Notes under the pieces: model-generated
Told to the model about the DNA's origin: nothing
What the model saw: the letters and a program-made list of their open reading frames with translations, nothing else
The model's database searches: none
Origin: Pedobacter steynii
GTDB taxonomy: Bacteria > Bacteroidota > Bacteroidia > Sphingobacteriales > Sphingobacteriaceae
DNA length: 64,000 nucleotides
Assembly (NCBI RefSeq): GCF_001721645.1
Contig: NZ_CP017141.1
Coordinates: 186,001 to 250,000 of the forward strand
Reading direction: 5' to 3'
Shown: in pieces, positions 16,358 to 25,601 of the stretch
How positions within the stretch are numbered: position 1 is the first letter of the stretch
How the letters are laid out: the number at the start of each line of letters is the position of its first letter
Made by a program: the position numbers and the translations under genes

Positions 16358-17632
16358 TTATTTCTTTCCTACAACGACCTTCGTAAAGTCGGCAGTGTTC
16401 AAATATTGATTGGCCAGCTGTTTTAAATCTTCAGCGGTAATCGTTTTGACAGTCTCGATATAATGATCGTAATAGGTATAATCCAGACCAGAGAAATAAG
16501 CGTTTTTAAATTTGTCAGCATGAGAAAATGCATTCTCCAGGCTACCCAACATGGATCCCAGCATATAGTTACGAACCAGGTTTAACTCTCCGGCACTTAC
16601 TGCTTCAGTCCTTAACAGGTCAATCTCTTTTTCAATTTCCCCCAGTGCATCATTACAAACTGCGGCGCCGACTTCTGTCGCAATGAAGAAATAACCCGCA
16701 TCCTTTAAGGAAACCACCGCAGAGCCAATACCATAAGTATACCCTTTATCCTCTCTGATATTCGCCATTAGCCTGGATCCGAAATAACCTCCAAGCAAGC
16801 AATTCAGCACCTGGAATCCCGCAAAATCTTTATGTTTTCTGGTGATGGCCAGTGTACCCATCCGAATGGCAGACTGAATGGCCTCCGGACGTTCGACCAA
16901 CATTTCTCCTTTTACGCCCCCGGTAAACTCAAATTTGTTGCCAACAGAATTTTCATGGTTATCCCATTGTTTTCCAAGGAAGCTATTGAGGAGATCAAAC
17001 TCTTTTTGTTCAAATTTCCCGGCCACGATGATGGTACAGTTTTCCGGTTTGTAAGCTGCTTTGAAATAACTCAATAAATCTGCTTGCTGAATCGCATCAT
17101 AATCTACAGCTTCAATACTGGAACCATAGGTAGAATCGCCAAAAATAGCATGAGCAAAATGTTTCCTCGCTAAGAAGTCATTCTTTTGCAGACTCACCTG
17201 CAAAGATTGTTTCTGATTCTGGATAAAGATATCCAGCTCCTGCTGAGGAAAGATACTCTCATTAAGGATAGACCTCAGAATAGGCAATACCGAAGCCAGG
17301 TGCTTATTCAGGGTATAAACCTTGACACTCGACTGATCGGCACCATATTCTGTTTGCAGAAAGGCACCATAATAATCCACTTTTTCAGCGATGTCTTTGG
17401 CCGTCAGCTTTTCCGTTCCATTGTTGATCAGGTGGCTTACCGTTAATGCCTGAAGAGGTTTTGACTGATCCCAGTTTACATTTCCAAATATAAACTCAAT
17501 GCGTACCAATTCCTGTTTACCTGCATTAATGGTAAATACAGGAATCCCATTATCCAGTTGTTGCTTTAAAGGTTCAATAAAATTTATTTCATTCACCTGT
17601 TTTGATTCAGGGGCTAATGTACGGTTAAGCAT
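16358..17632 (-). CDS. M16-family peptidase-like protein, non-catalytic subunit
   Basis: A 424-residue protein with the M16 fold but no HxxEH zinc site; the corresponding stretch reads VSHLINNGTEKLTAKDIAEK. It keeps the C-terminal substrate-binding Arg/Tyr signature (NIREDKGYTYGIGSAV). This combination is typical of the inactive partner in heterodimeric M16B peptidases, with the active partner encoded just upstream. The ATG overlaps the upstream stop by eight bases. No signal peptide is seen, so it is probably cytoplasmic. Confidence 0.88.
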   Translation of the reverse strand: MLNRTLAPESKQVNEINFIEPLKQQLDNGIPVFTINAGKQELVRIEFIFGNVNWDQSKPLQALTVSHLINNGTEKLTAKDIAEKVDYYGAFLQTEYGADQSSVKVYTLNKHLASVLPILRSILNESIFPQQELDIFIQNQKQSLQVSLQKNDFLARKHFAHAIFGDSTYGSSIEAVDYDAIQQADLLSYFKAAYKPENCTIIVAGKFEQKEFDLLNSFLGKQWDNHENSVGNKFEFTGGVKGEMLVERPEAIQSAIRMGTLAITRKHKDFAGFQVLNCLLGGYFGSRLMANIREDKGYTYGIGSAVVSLKDAGYFFIATEVGAAVCNDALGEIEKEIDLLRTEAVSAGELNLVRNYMLGSMLGSLENAFSHADKFKNAYFSGLDYTYYDHYIETVKTITAEDLKQLANQYLNTADFTKVVVGKK

Positions 17633-18869
17633 CTTGGGCAGTTAAATAATATAAAGTTGAGGATTGTTCTTTTACAAAGGTGCGTTTTGCAACGTCTAAA
17701 ATACGTGCTGAAGTCACTTCATGGTACTTATTAATTTCTGTGTTCAACCAGTCGGCATCTCCAAGCAACTCGTAATAAGCCAGGTTCATCGCTTTATCTA
17801 AAAGACTCATTTCAGCAAATACGATGATAGATTCAGACTTATTTTTCACTTTGGTGAGTTCATCTACCGTCACCTCTTCAGCAGCAATGGCATTCAATTC
17901 CTTCCAGATGGCAGCCTCTGCAGCTTCCATGGTTACACCTTCGATCAGTTTACCTTCTACAATAAACAATCCTTTATCCAGACTTCCGGTCAGATAAGCA
18001 TTAATTTCACTGAATAACTGCTGTTCTTTTAACAGACTATTGTATAGTCTGGATGATTGTCCCTGCGAAAGGATATCCGACATCAGGTCATACACCTGAT
18101 AGTCTTTATCTGATCGGTCTGGCATCTGGAAAGCCATGTAGATGGCATTCAGGGGAACTTCTGCAATTACGGTTTCCTGGCGTGCTTCGGTTTGCTGAGG
18201 CTCTGCAGGAAGATTTCTAAGGTAACGCTCTCCTGCAGGAATTGGTGCAAACCATTTCTCGGCAAGTGCTTTTACCTCTTCCGTTTTCACATTCCCGCCT
18301 ACCACCATAATGGCATTCTGAGGATTGTAATGCTTTTTGAAAAATGCCTTTACATCTTCCATTTTAGCATCTTCAATCTGCTTCAGGTCCTGCCCTATGG
18401 TAGCCCATCTGTAGGGATGTTCTTTGTAGGCAAGGGGTCTTAGTTTCAACCATACATCACCGTAAGGCTGGTTAAGATACCTTTGTTTAAACTCTTCGCA
18501 CACTACATTACGTTGCGTTTCCAGGCTTTTATCAGAAAAAGCAAGGCTCAGCATACGGTCGCTCTCCAGCCAGAAAGCGGTTTCCAGATTGGTGGCCGGA
18601 AGGGTAATATAATAGTTGGTGATGTCATTGCTCGTGAAAGCATTGTTTTCCCCTCCTACTCTTTGCAGCGGTTCATCATAACTTGGAATATTTACGGAGC
18701 CACCAAACATCAGGTGCTCAAACAAATGGGCAAAGCCGGTTTTATCTTGTTCTTCGTCTCTTGCACCAACATCATATAGGATGTTTAACACCGCCATAGG
18801 TGTTGTATCATCTTCGTGTACCAGGACACGTAATCCATTGGCCAATGTAAAACGGTTAAAATCTACCAT
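17625..18869 (-). CDS. M16-family zinc metallopeptidase, catalytic subunit
   Basis: About 414 residues. The inverted zinc motif HLFEH (His48, Glu51, His52) is present, and a distal acidic patch (CEEFKQRYLN, about Glu125) supplies the third ligand. ATG at 18869 is selected because MVDFNRFTLANGLRVLV is the standard M16 start; sequence upstream of it is non-homologous and runs through the promoter. It probably degrades peptides together with the partner encoded downstream. A TATATTTG promoter box lies at 18896-18889 on the minus strand, giving a leader of about 15-20 nt. Confidence 0.92.
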   Translation of the reverse strand: MVDFNRFTLANGLRVLVHEDDTTPMAVLNILYDVGARDEEQDKTGFAHLFEHLMFGGSVNIPSYDEPLQRVGGENNAFTSNDITNYYITLPATNLETAFWLESDRMLSLAFSDKSLETQRNVVCEEFKQRYLNQPYGDVWLKLRPLAYKEHPYRWATIGQDLKQIEDAKMEDVKAFFKKHYNPQNAIMVVGGNVKTEEVKALAEKWFAPIPAGERYLRNLPAEPQQTEARQETVIAEVPLNAIYMAFQMPDRSDKDYQVYDLMSDILSQGQSSRLYNSLLKEQQLFSEINAYLTGSLDKGLFIVEGKLIEGVTMEAAEAAIWKELNAIAAEEVTVDELTKVKNKSESIIVFAEMSLLDKAMNLAYYELLGDADWLNTEINKYHEVTSARILDVAKRTFVKEQSSTLYYLTAQDA

Positions 18870-18888
18870 ATATATAAAATAATTGTGC

Positions 18889-18896
18889 CAAATATA
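18889..18896 (-). promoter_or_regulatory. -7 promoter box for the M16 operon
   Basis: TATATTTG on the minus strand fits TAnnTTTG and lies 19 bp before the start codon. The mqnC promoter box lies 60 bp away on the other strand. No convincing -33 element. Confidence 0.5.
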
Positions 18897-18955
18897 GGAA
18901 TAAAGCAAAAGGGAAATGTGATAATAATGTGAAATAAAAAGAAAGGAACTTATGG

Positions 18956-18963
18956 TATATTTG
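18956..18963 (+). promoter_or_regulatory. -7 promoter box immediately before mqnC
   Basis: TATATTTG fits TAnnTTTG and ends only four bases before the ATG. With a typical -7 to start distance of about 5-7 nt the mRNA would be leaderless or nearly so. Confidence 0.5.
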
Positions 18964-18967
18964 CAGT

Positions 18968-20092
18968 ATGAATACTGCCGAATTATTGCATAGGGCCTTA
19001 CATTTCGACTTTCTGACACAGGAAGAAGGCGTTTTTTTGTATCACCATGCGTCAACTGCCGAACTGGCTTACGTAGCCAATGAACTGAGGAAAAAACAAG
19101 TACCCAGCGGGAAAGTAACCTGGCAGATAGACCGTAATGTCAACACCACAAACGTATGTATTGCCAACTGTAAATTCTGTAATTTCTTCAGAAGGCCGGG
19201 GCACGACGAAAGCTACATTACTGACATCGAGACGTATAAAGTTAAAATTGAAGAAACTTTCCGCTTAGGTGGGGATCAGCTCTTGCTTCAGGGCGGACAT
19301 CATCCGGACCTGGGCCTGAAATTTTATGCCGATCTGTTTAAACAATTAAAAGAATTATATCCCGATCTTAAGCTCCATGCTTTAGGTCCGCCTGAGATTG
19401 CTCACGTCGCAAAACTGGAGGGGATCTCCCATACAGAAGTGCTGACTGCATTAAAAGCTGCCGGAATGGACTCCCTTCCTGGTGCGGGTGCAGAAATCCT
19501 GAACGACCGGGTCAGGAGATTAATATCCAAAGGTAAATGTGGAGGAAAAGAATGGTTGGATGTGATGCGTGCAGCACATCAGCTGGACATTACCACTTCT
19601 GCAACCATGATGTTCGGACATGTGGAAACTATCGAAGAGCGTTTTGAACACCTGGTATGGATCAGAGAAGTTCAAAGTGAAAAACCGGCAGATGCCAAAG
19701 GTTTTCTGGCCTTTATTCCATGGCCTTTCCAGGATGACGGTACTTTATTAAAAAGATTAAGAGGCATCAGCAACAATGTTTCCGGTGATGAATACATCCG
19801 GATGCTGGCATTGAGCAGAATTATGCTGCCTAACGTTAAAAATATCCAGGCTTCCTGGCTTACCGTAGGTAAAAATGTGGCAGAATTATGTCTGCATGCC
19901 GGGGCGAACGACTTCGGATCCATTATGATCGAAGAAAATGTAGTGTCTGCAGCAGGCGCACCACACCGTTTCACCGCTAAAGGAATTCAGGATGCCATCC
20001 GGGAAGCAGGCTTTGAGCCGCAGCTCCGTGGCCAGCAATACAATTACCGTGACCTTCCGGAACACCTGGAAGAGCAGGTGATCAATTATTAA
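18968..20092 (+). CDS. mqnC: Cyclic dehypoxanthinyl futalosine synthase (radical SAM)
   Basis: A 374-residue radical SAM enzyme of the futalosine route to menaquinone, cyclising dehypoxanthine futalosine. The [4Fe-4S] cysteines are Cys64, Cys68 and Cys71 in TNVCIANCKFCNFFR. MqnC-type stretches are clear: GGDQLLLQGGHHPDLGLKFY, LHALGPPEIAH, ATMMFGHVETIEERFEHL, AFIPWPFQ and HAGANDFGSIMIEENVVSAA. The related MqnE is less likely because the latter motifs fit MqnC. No other mqn genes are in the window. Its 3' end overlaps the T-tract of the terminator serving the opposing ferritin-like genes. Confidence 0.9.
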   Translation: MNTAELLHRALHFDFLTQEEGVFLYHHASTAELAYVANELRKKQVPSGKVTWQIDRNVNTTNVCIANCKFCNFFRRPGHDESYITDIETYKVKIEETFRLGGDQLLLQGGHHPDLGLKFYADLFKQLKELYPDLKLHALGPPEIAHVAKLEGISHTEVLTALKAAGMDSLPGAGAEILNDRVRRLISKGKCGGKEWLDVMRAAHQLDITTSATMMFGHVETIEERFEHLVWIREVQSEKPADAKGFLAFIPWPFQDDGTLLKRLRGISNNVSGDEYIRMLALSRIMLPNVKNIQASWLTVGKNVAELCLHAGANDFGSIMIEENVVSAAGAPHRFTAKGIQDAIREAGFEPQLRGQQYNYRDLPEHLEEQVINY

Positions 20093-20120
20093 AAAAGATA
20101 GGGGACTTCCGTCCCCTATC
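20091..20120 (-). terminator. Rho-independent terminator of the ferritin-like operon
   Basis: A 10-bp perfect stem GATAGGGGAC (20097-20106) / GTCCCCTATC (20111-20120) with a 4-nt loop. On the minus strand six T residues follow (A-run at 20091-20096, overlapping the end of mqnC). On the plus strand no T-run follows, so it serves the minus-strand genes. Confidence 0.85.
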
Positions 20121-20148
20121 CACCTTAAACTTAAACACATCCCCCTCT

Positions 20149-20994
20149 CTAAGAAATCCCGAATAATTTTACAATATCCAATACCTGCTGGGTAGTTAAG
20201 GGTTCATCAAATGACTCCGAAGCCGCCGCAGCATTCACTGCTGTACCATTGATTCCCGTAATCTGAATGGTAGCCTGGGTAGTCAGCTCTTCTCCTGCAT
20301 ATACCGCAGCGGCATTAGGTACCCCGCTATCGTTTCCACCGGTAATCCATGGTTTAATGGCAAAGCCATTCTGTGCACGCATATAACGGATCTTCGCAGC
20401 ATGACGGGCCTCTACAGAATGGATGTTTAACGCAGCGGTAAGCACCCCTCCCTGACCAACCAGTGCTGGTGCCTGTCCTTTGTAAGCACGGACGCCGGTA
20501 TCTTCCAAAGCCTGTGCTACTGCCAGAAACACCGCGTAATTACCTATTGCAAATGGATTTGGAAATGCACCGCTTGCCGTCCAGTCGTAGCTGGGTTTAG
20601 CCACTACGGCGTCTGAACCAATGACCCCTTTCAGGAAATTTACATGGGCAGTTTCATGACCGCTGATGATTCCAATGGCTGTTTTATCTGATGCTCCCTG
20701 TGCTGTAGATGGAAAATCGGCACCTCCGGAAGCTTTCAGCGCCTGGGTGTAAAAAGCAGCTTCAAAATGTTCCAGGGTTAAGGCAAACTGAAGTACTCCT
20801 TTTACTGCAGAAGGTAAGGTACTTTGTCCGTAAGCTTTGGTAAACATCGAACCCAGCGCCATAGGAACGGCAGCGAGGCTTATTTTTTTACCAATATTAA
20901 AGAACTCCTTCATGGCAGTTCTACGTGGACTAAAGCGTTCATACACTTCTCCATCCACTTTTTCAATTTCTGTTAATATGTCTACGATATTCAT
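20149..20994 (-). CDS. Ferritin-like domain protein (Ferritin_2 type)
   Basis: A 281-residue protein. After a short N-terminal segment there is SPRRTAMKEFF followed by a hydrophobic stretch (ISLAAVPMALGSMF), a plausible twin-arginine-type export signal. The helical core has ferritin-like metal-ligand patterns: FALTLEHFEAAFYTQAL, GHETAHVNFLK, ALEDTGVRAYK and IHSVEARHAAKIR. Such proteins are annotated as desiccation-related or ferritin-like; a peroxide or iron role is inference. It lies 11 bp after a second, related gene. Confidence 0.85.
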   Translation of the reverse strand: MNIVDILTEIEKVDGEVYERFSPRRTAMKEFFNIGKKISLAAVPMALGSMFTKAYGQSTLPSAVKGVLQFALTLEHFEAAFYTQALKASGGADFPSTAQGASDKTAIGIISGHETAHVNFLKGVIGSDAVVAKPSYDWTASGAFPNPFAIGNYAVFLAVAQALEDTGVRAYKGQAPALVGQGGVLTAALNIHSVEARHAAKIRYMRAQNGFAIKPWITGGNDSGVPNAAAVYAGEELTTQATIQITGINGTAVNAAAASESFDEPLTTQQVLDIVKLFGIS

Positions 20995-21005
20995 GTTTTC
21001 CAGGT

Positions 21006-21689
21006 TTAGGCGTTTAAATTGATCACGTTGATTTTTGTTTTCACAAATCCGGCTGCAATGGTTAATACTTCCACCGGATTACGGGATTTATCCAGGCCGT
21101 TTACCATATCTACCACTTCCACATTAGAAAAGGAGTTTGGAGAGATCAGTTCTCTGATATACGCCGCGTGACGGGCCTCTACAGAAACAATTTTACCGGC
21201 CAGACCTAAATAAACCGTGCTTTTCAATAAACTTCCGGCACCATTATAAGCAGAAACACCTAAATCTTCAAAAGCCTTTGCAGTTCCCAGAACGCTGGTA
21301 CGATCCGCAAAGTTGATCTTTGAAAAATCAACTTCCAGACTTCCGATAGCGGCCTGCCCAAGGGCATTTTTAAAAAATTCCCGGTGGGCAATTTCATGAA
21401 ACTGAATATCTTTGAAATAGGCCAGCTCTGCAGCGCTGATATTGGCATAGGGAGTGGCGGCAACCTGAATATAGAAAGCGGCTTCCAGCTGCTCCAGTGC
21501 ATAGGCATAATTTAATACGCCAAAATCATCTTTAAAATCTAAGGTCACTCCTGTTTTACCAGGTTCCATTGGATCATTCCGGTCTTTTTTACAACCGGCA
21601 GCAATCAATGCAACGCCTGCTGCACCTGCGCCGGCATATTGCAGGAAAGAACGACGATGCATTCCTTTTTCTTCATGTAAGTTTTTCAT
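21006..21689 (-). CDS. Ferritin-like domain lipoprotein (Tat-type signal)
   Basis: A 227-residue paralogue of the next gene's product. The N-terminus has HRRSFLQYAGAGAAGVALIA followed by AGC, a twin-arginine-like motif combined with a lipobox, so it is probably exported and lipidated. Ferritin_2 helices: NYAYALEQLEAAFYIQV, FHEIAHREFFKNAL, AFEDLGVSAYNG and VSVEARHAAYIREL. Glu and Glu-x-x-His pairs needed for a di-iron site are kept. It forms a two-gene unit with the downstream gene. Confidence 0.85.
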   Translation of the reverse strand: MKNLHEEKGMHRRSFLQYAGAGAAGVALIAAGCKKDRNDPMEPGKTGVTLDFKDDFGVLNYAYALEQLEAAFYIQVAATPYANISAAELAYFKDIQFHEIAHREFFKNALGQAAIGSLEVDFSKINFADRTSVLGTAKAFEDLGVSAYNGAGSLLKSTVYLGLAGKIVSVEARHAAYIRELISPNSFSNVEVVDMVNGLDKSRNPVEVLTIAAGFVKTKINVINLNA

Positions 21690-21871
21690 AATTTTCAGTT
21701 TTGGGTTTAAAGCTTATGAAACTTACCTGCGCAGGATTCCGGTTCATAAAATTTATCGGTTTTTATAAAGGCACGTACGAAAGAAAAAGCAAGCCGGTTT
21801 TCGGACTGCTGAAGAAATATTCTTAGTTCCCTCAATTTTTTAATAAATTCACCCTATAAAACTGATAAACT

Positions 21872-22651
21872 GTGCTGAATACGATTATTGTTGATGATGA
21901 AGAATTTGCCCGTTCCTCTCTTTATTTCTTATTACAGGAAAACTGCGAGAACATCCATATTTCGGGTATTGCCAAATCTGTCTCCGAAGCAAAGAACTTA
22001 CTGAGCAATAACCAGATAGACCTGATATTCCTGGATATTGCCATGCCTGGAGAAAATGGGTTTGAACTCATTCCTCATGCCCAGCTTAATAAATCACATG
22101 TCATCTTCACCACTGCCTATGATCAATATGCTTTAAGGGCAATCAAGGCGAATGCATTAGATTATCTGTTAAAGCCTATAGATATCGATGAGTTGAAACT
22201 GGCGGTAGAAAAAGCCGGTAAATACATTGCGCTCAATAAAAAAGAACACAACAGGAATGAAAACCTTCAAAACCTGGCTGTTCATCTATCGGAAAGAAAT
22301 GAAATCCGCAAAATCAGCTTGCCCAACGGACAAGGATATTCCCTGATCAATATCGATGACATCATTCATATTGAGGCAGACAGCAATTATTCTATATTCC
22401 ATCTTGCCAATAAAGAAACCATTACGGTTTCCAAGGTTTTGAAAGAGTATGAGGAAATTCTGCCTGATCATCAGTTTGTGAGAATCCATAAATCGAGTAT
22501 TGTAAATCTGAATTATCTAAAAGAGTATAATTCCAAGAATGGCGTGGAGGTGATTCTGAAAAATGGAGATAAGATTGCAGTGTCGAGAAGAAGGGCCAGC
22601 GATTTCGCTGAAAAGGTTAAATCATATACCCGTTTTGAAAGTGATAAATAA
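21872..22651 (+). CDS. LytTR-family response regulator
   Basis: A 259-residue regulator with an N-terminal receiver (TIIVDDEEFAR acidic pair, phospho-acceptor in LIFLDIAMPG, conserved Lys in DYLLKPID) and a C-terminal LytTR DNA-binding domain (IIHIEADSNYSIFHL, FVRIHKSSIVNLNYLKEY). The start is a GTG at 21872. It overlaps the sensor kinase gene by 11 bases, so both partners are made from one mRNA. Confidence 0.9.
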   Translation: MLNTIIVDDEEFARSSLYFLLQENCENIHISGIAKSVSEAKNLLSNNQIDLIFLDIAMPGENGFELIPHAQLNKSHVIFTTAYDQYALRAIKANALDYLLKPIDIDELKLAVEKAGKYIALNKKEHNRNENLQNLAVHLSERNEIRKISLPNGQGYSLINIDDIIHIEADSNYSIFHLANKETITVSKVLKEYEEILPDHQFVRIHKSSIVNLNYLKEYNSKNGVEVILKNGDKIAVSRRRASDFAEKVKSYTRFESDK

Positions 22652-25601
22652 GAGAAAGATATGGACCATCAGACTTTTTTCGATTGGCATATTAAGCTTT
22701 TTGAGCAGCCTGACCTGTTTTTCACAAAGCACCTACCTGCAGCATTTCAGCACTAAAAACGGACTTCCGAGTAACAATTGTTTTTATACATTACAAGATA
22801 GCAAAGGTTATATCTGGATTGCCACGGATGCCGGGGTAAGTCGTTTTGATGGTAAGATATTTGAAACATTTTCTATCAATGATGGCCTTCCCGACAACCA
22901 GATTCTTCAGCTAAAAGAAGATAAAAGTGGGAAGATATGGTTCCTTGCCTTAAATGGGCAGCTTAGCTATTTTTACAATGGGAAGGTTTATAATGAGACC
23001 AACAACAAGCTGCTGAAGCTCCTGAAATTCAATGCGGTTATTGTTTCTTTTTTCCAGGATAGCAAAGGTAGAATATGGCTGGGCACCAACAAGAATGTGC
23101 TCATTATGTATAACGGGAAATCTATTACCAAATACATTTCAGCAAATCACGACAAACAGTTTATCAATACTTTTGTCCATGAAGATGCTGCCGGAAAAAT
23201 ATGGGCAATCAGCAATACCTCTGTAAGGGTAATGGAAGGAGATACATTTAAGGTGAAGCCCCATAGCAGCTTGCCCATCTCTTATAAAACAGCAGTCAAT
23301 CTTCCGGATAAAACACTTGCCTATCTCGATCCCAACGGACTGAATATCAGAACCGGAAATAAAGAAACCTTATTGGCAAAGCTGAGTACAGGCTTACTCA
23401 GCAATGACCCCGGATACTTTCATGTAGACCAGAATAAGGACCTTTGGCTAAGTAACGCTTCAGGTATATATCACATTGAATCTGATGGCAACACCAAACG
23501 TTATCTGGATAACATTTCTTCCAGTCAGGTGATCAGAGATGCCAAAGGAAACATGTGGTTTACGACCAGCAACGGGATCTATATGCTACCCCAGAAAAAT
23601 GAGCGTCTGTACATCATCAATAAAGCCAATGGCCTGAGCAGTGATCTTGTAAAGAGCATTACAAAAGACGATAAAAACAGGTTATGGCTGGGGCTTGATG
23701 AAGCCATGATGAACATAATTGACCCGCAGAATAACCAGATCAGCAATATCATCCTTGGAGATAAAAAGAAATATAATATCATCAAACAGCTTGCTTTTGA
23801 TAGCGCTCAGCATTCCATATATTTCGCCTCGGATTATGGGTTGGGCAGGATAAATGACATCTATAAAGGCAACCGGAATATTGATTTCCTGAGGGAGACC
23901 AGCAGTTCCATGTTTGTAATCAAAAGCTTTAGCATCTCCTCAGGAGGGCGTAAAGACCTCGCGCTGGCGCTTTCTTCAGGTGTTGTAATTATACCAGACC
24001 GGACAAAGAAATTTGAATTCACTTCCCTTTCCTTTAAAGAGGGAGAAGATTTCTTCAACAACAGGTCGTATCGTGTGTTTTACGACCAGCAACAGAATTT
24101 ATGGTTTTCCAATATAAACGGCCTGTCAGAATTTTCCAGGGGCACCTTATCCAATTTCTTCGAGAAACAACCGCTTTTAACGAAACGCATTAATGACATT
24201 CAGGAGCTTGCCGATCATACGATTATACTGGCCACTGATGGAAACGGGTTGATCATCATGAAAGAGGGAAGAATTGTCAAGGTCATCACGCAGGAGGATG
24301 GCTTAGCCGATAATATATGTAAACGCCTGTTTATAAAAAACAACCAGACCTGGGTGGTCACCAATAACGGTATCAATAAGATTTCTTTTGATGGAGAGAA
24401 TGCCACAGTTGAATCCTTCGAATATACCAATGCTTTGCTTGCTGATGATGTGAACTGCCTGTATATAGATGAGAAGAATGCCTATTTTGCGACAAATAAC
24501 GGCCTGGTATATTTCGCCTATAACCAGTCAGAACACAATAAAGAAGCTCCGAAAGTTTACATTACCTCGGTAGTAAATAATAAGAATAAGCTGGGAATAA
24601 ACCACCAGGATCATATTTTAGATCCATCCAACAATAGCATTACCTTTTATTATAGTGCGATAGATTTCCAGAATAAAAGCATTCTTTACCGGTACCGCTT
24701 AAAAGCTGATGCTCCCTGGACGGAAACAAAAAGCAGGCGACTTGAATTCTCTTCGCTGGAACCCGGAGAGTATATGTTTGAACTGAGTGCAAAATCAAAT
24801 AACAGTAACTGGAGCAATCCGGCGAAAATTGGTTTTGTACTTAAAGCCCATTTCTGGCAAACCACCTGGTTTTTAATTCTGGTTTTTCTTCTGGCAGGAT
24901 TTGCCTTTTACAAGCTGGCCGTTATCGTAACCCGCAGACAGAAAAATAAAGAGCAGGAACAACTGCTGCTGAAGAATAAAATCCTCATGCTGGAACAACG
25001 TGCCTTACAGGCGATGATGAACCCGCATTTCGTCTTCAATGTGATGAATTCCATTCAACACTATATCAATACCAAGGACACCAACTCTGCCAATAAGATA
25101 CTTACCGGATTTGCCAGGCTGATCAGAAAAAACCTGGAAATATGTACCCGCAGTTTCATCAGTCTGGAGGAAGAACTGGATTATCTGGAATTATACCTGA
25201 GCCTGGAGAAAAAAAGATTTGGGGATAAATTAATGTACCAGATCAGGGTGAGTCCGGCCATCGACAAGGAAGAAACGATGGTCCCCTCCATGATTTTACA
25301 ACCTTATATTGAAAATGCAATCTGGCATGGAATCATGCCTAAGGAAGAAGGCGGTAAGATCGATCTTCTGATTGACCTCCAGGGACCGGATCACCTGATC
25401 ATTAAAATCATTGATGATGGGATTGGAATAGATAACTCTTTGAAGAATAAAAAGGGAGAACACCTGAGTAAAGGAATGGATCTGACAAAGGAACGCATCA
25501 ATTTATTGAATCAGGTTGAAGCGAATCCTATACAGATAAATGTACAACAGACCGGGATTTCAGGCACTTTTGTATCGATTTTGATCCCTTTAACCAGCTA
25601 A
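22641..25601 (+). CDS. Sensor histidine kinase: beta-propeller, Y_Y_Y, LytS-type kinase
   Basis: About 986 residues. The start is taken as GTG at 22641, which gives a signal sequence (IWTIRLFSIGILSFLSSLTC); the frame is open further upstream inside the regulator gene, but without homologous character. The order is a periplasmic two-component propeller with repeated GYIWIATDAGVSRFDG-like units over about residues 35-650, a Y_Y_Y Ig-like domain around 670-740, one membrane helix (TTWFLILVFLLAGFAFYKLA), and a LytS/YpdA-type kinase with LQAMMNPHFVFNVMNSIQHY (His in NPHFVFN) and an ATPase domain (IENAIWHG, IIDDGIGID). Similar architectures sense polysaccharides in hybrid systems; the ligand is unknown here. 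Confidence 0.88.
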   Translation: MINKRKIWTIRLFSIGILSFLSSLTCFSQSTYLQHFSTKNGLPSNNCFYTLQDSKGYIWIATDAGVSRFDGKIFETFSINDGLPDNQILQLKEDKSGKIWFLALNGQLSYFYNGKVYNETNNKLLKLLKFNAVIVSFFQDSKGRIWLGTNKNVLIMYNGKSITKYISANHDKQFINTFVHEDAAGKIWAISNTSVRVMEGDTFKVKPHSSLPISYKTAVNLPDKTLAYLDPNGLNIRTGNKETLLAKLSTGLLSNDPGYFHVDQNKDLWLSNASGIYHIESDGNTKRYLDNISSSQVIRDAKGNMWFTTSNGIYMLPQKNERLYIINKANGLSSDLVKSITKDDKNRLWLGLDEAMMNIIDPQNNQISNIILGDKKKYNIIKQLAFDSAQHSIYFASDYGLGRINDIYKGNRNIDFLRETSSSMFVIKSFSISSGGRKDLALALSSGVVIIPDRTKKFEFTSLSFKEGEDFFNNRSYRVFYDQQQNLWFSNINGLSEFSRGTLSNFFEKQPLLTKRINDIQELADHTIILATDGNGLIIMKEGRIVKVITQEDGLADNICKRLFIKNNQTWVVTNNGINKISFDGENATVESFEYTNALLADDVNCLYIDEKNAYFATNNGLVYFAYNQSEHNKEAPKVYITSVVNNKNKLGINHQDHILDPSNNSITFYYSAIDFQNKSILYRYRLKADAPWTETKSRRLEFSSLEPGEYMFELSAKSNNSNWSNPAKIGFVLKAHFWQTTWFLILVFLLAGFAFYKLAVIVTRRQKNKEQEQLLLKNKILMLEQRALQAMMNPHFVFNVMNSIQHYINTKDTNSANKILTGFARLIRKNLEICTRSFISLEEELDYLELYLSLEKKRFGDKLMYQIRVSPAIDKEETMVPSMILQPYIENAIWHGIMPKEEGGKIDLLIDLQGPDHLIIKIIDDGIGIDNSLKNKKGEHLSKGMDLTKERINLLNQVEANPIQINVQQTGISGTFVSILIPLTS

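Noticed and set aside
18870..19055. N-terminal extension of the M16 catalytic subunit
   Set aside because: It overlaps both divergent promoters and has many Tyr/Ile codons but no M16 similarity; the family start is at 18869.
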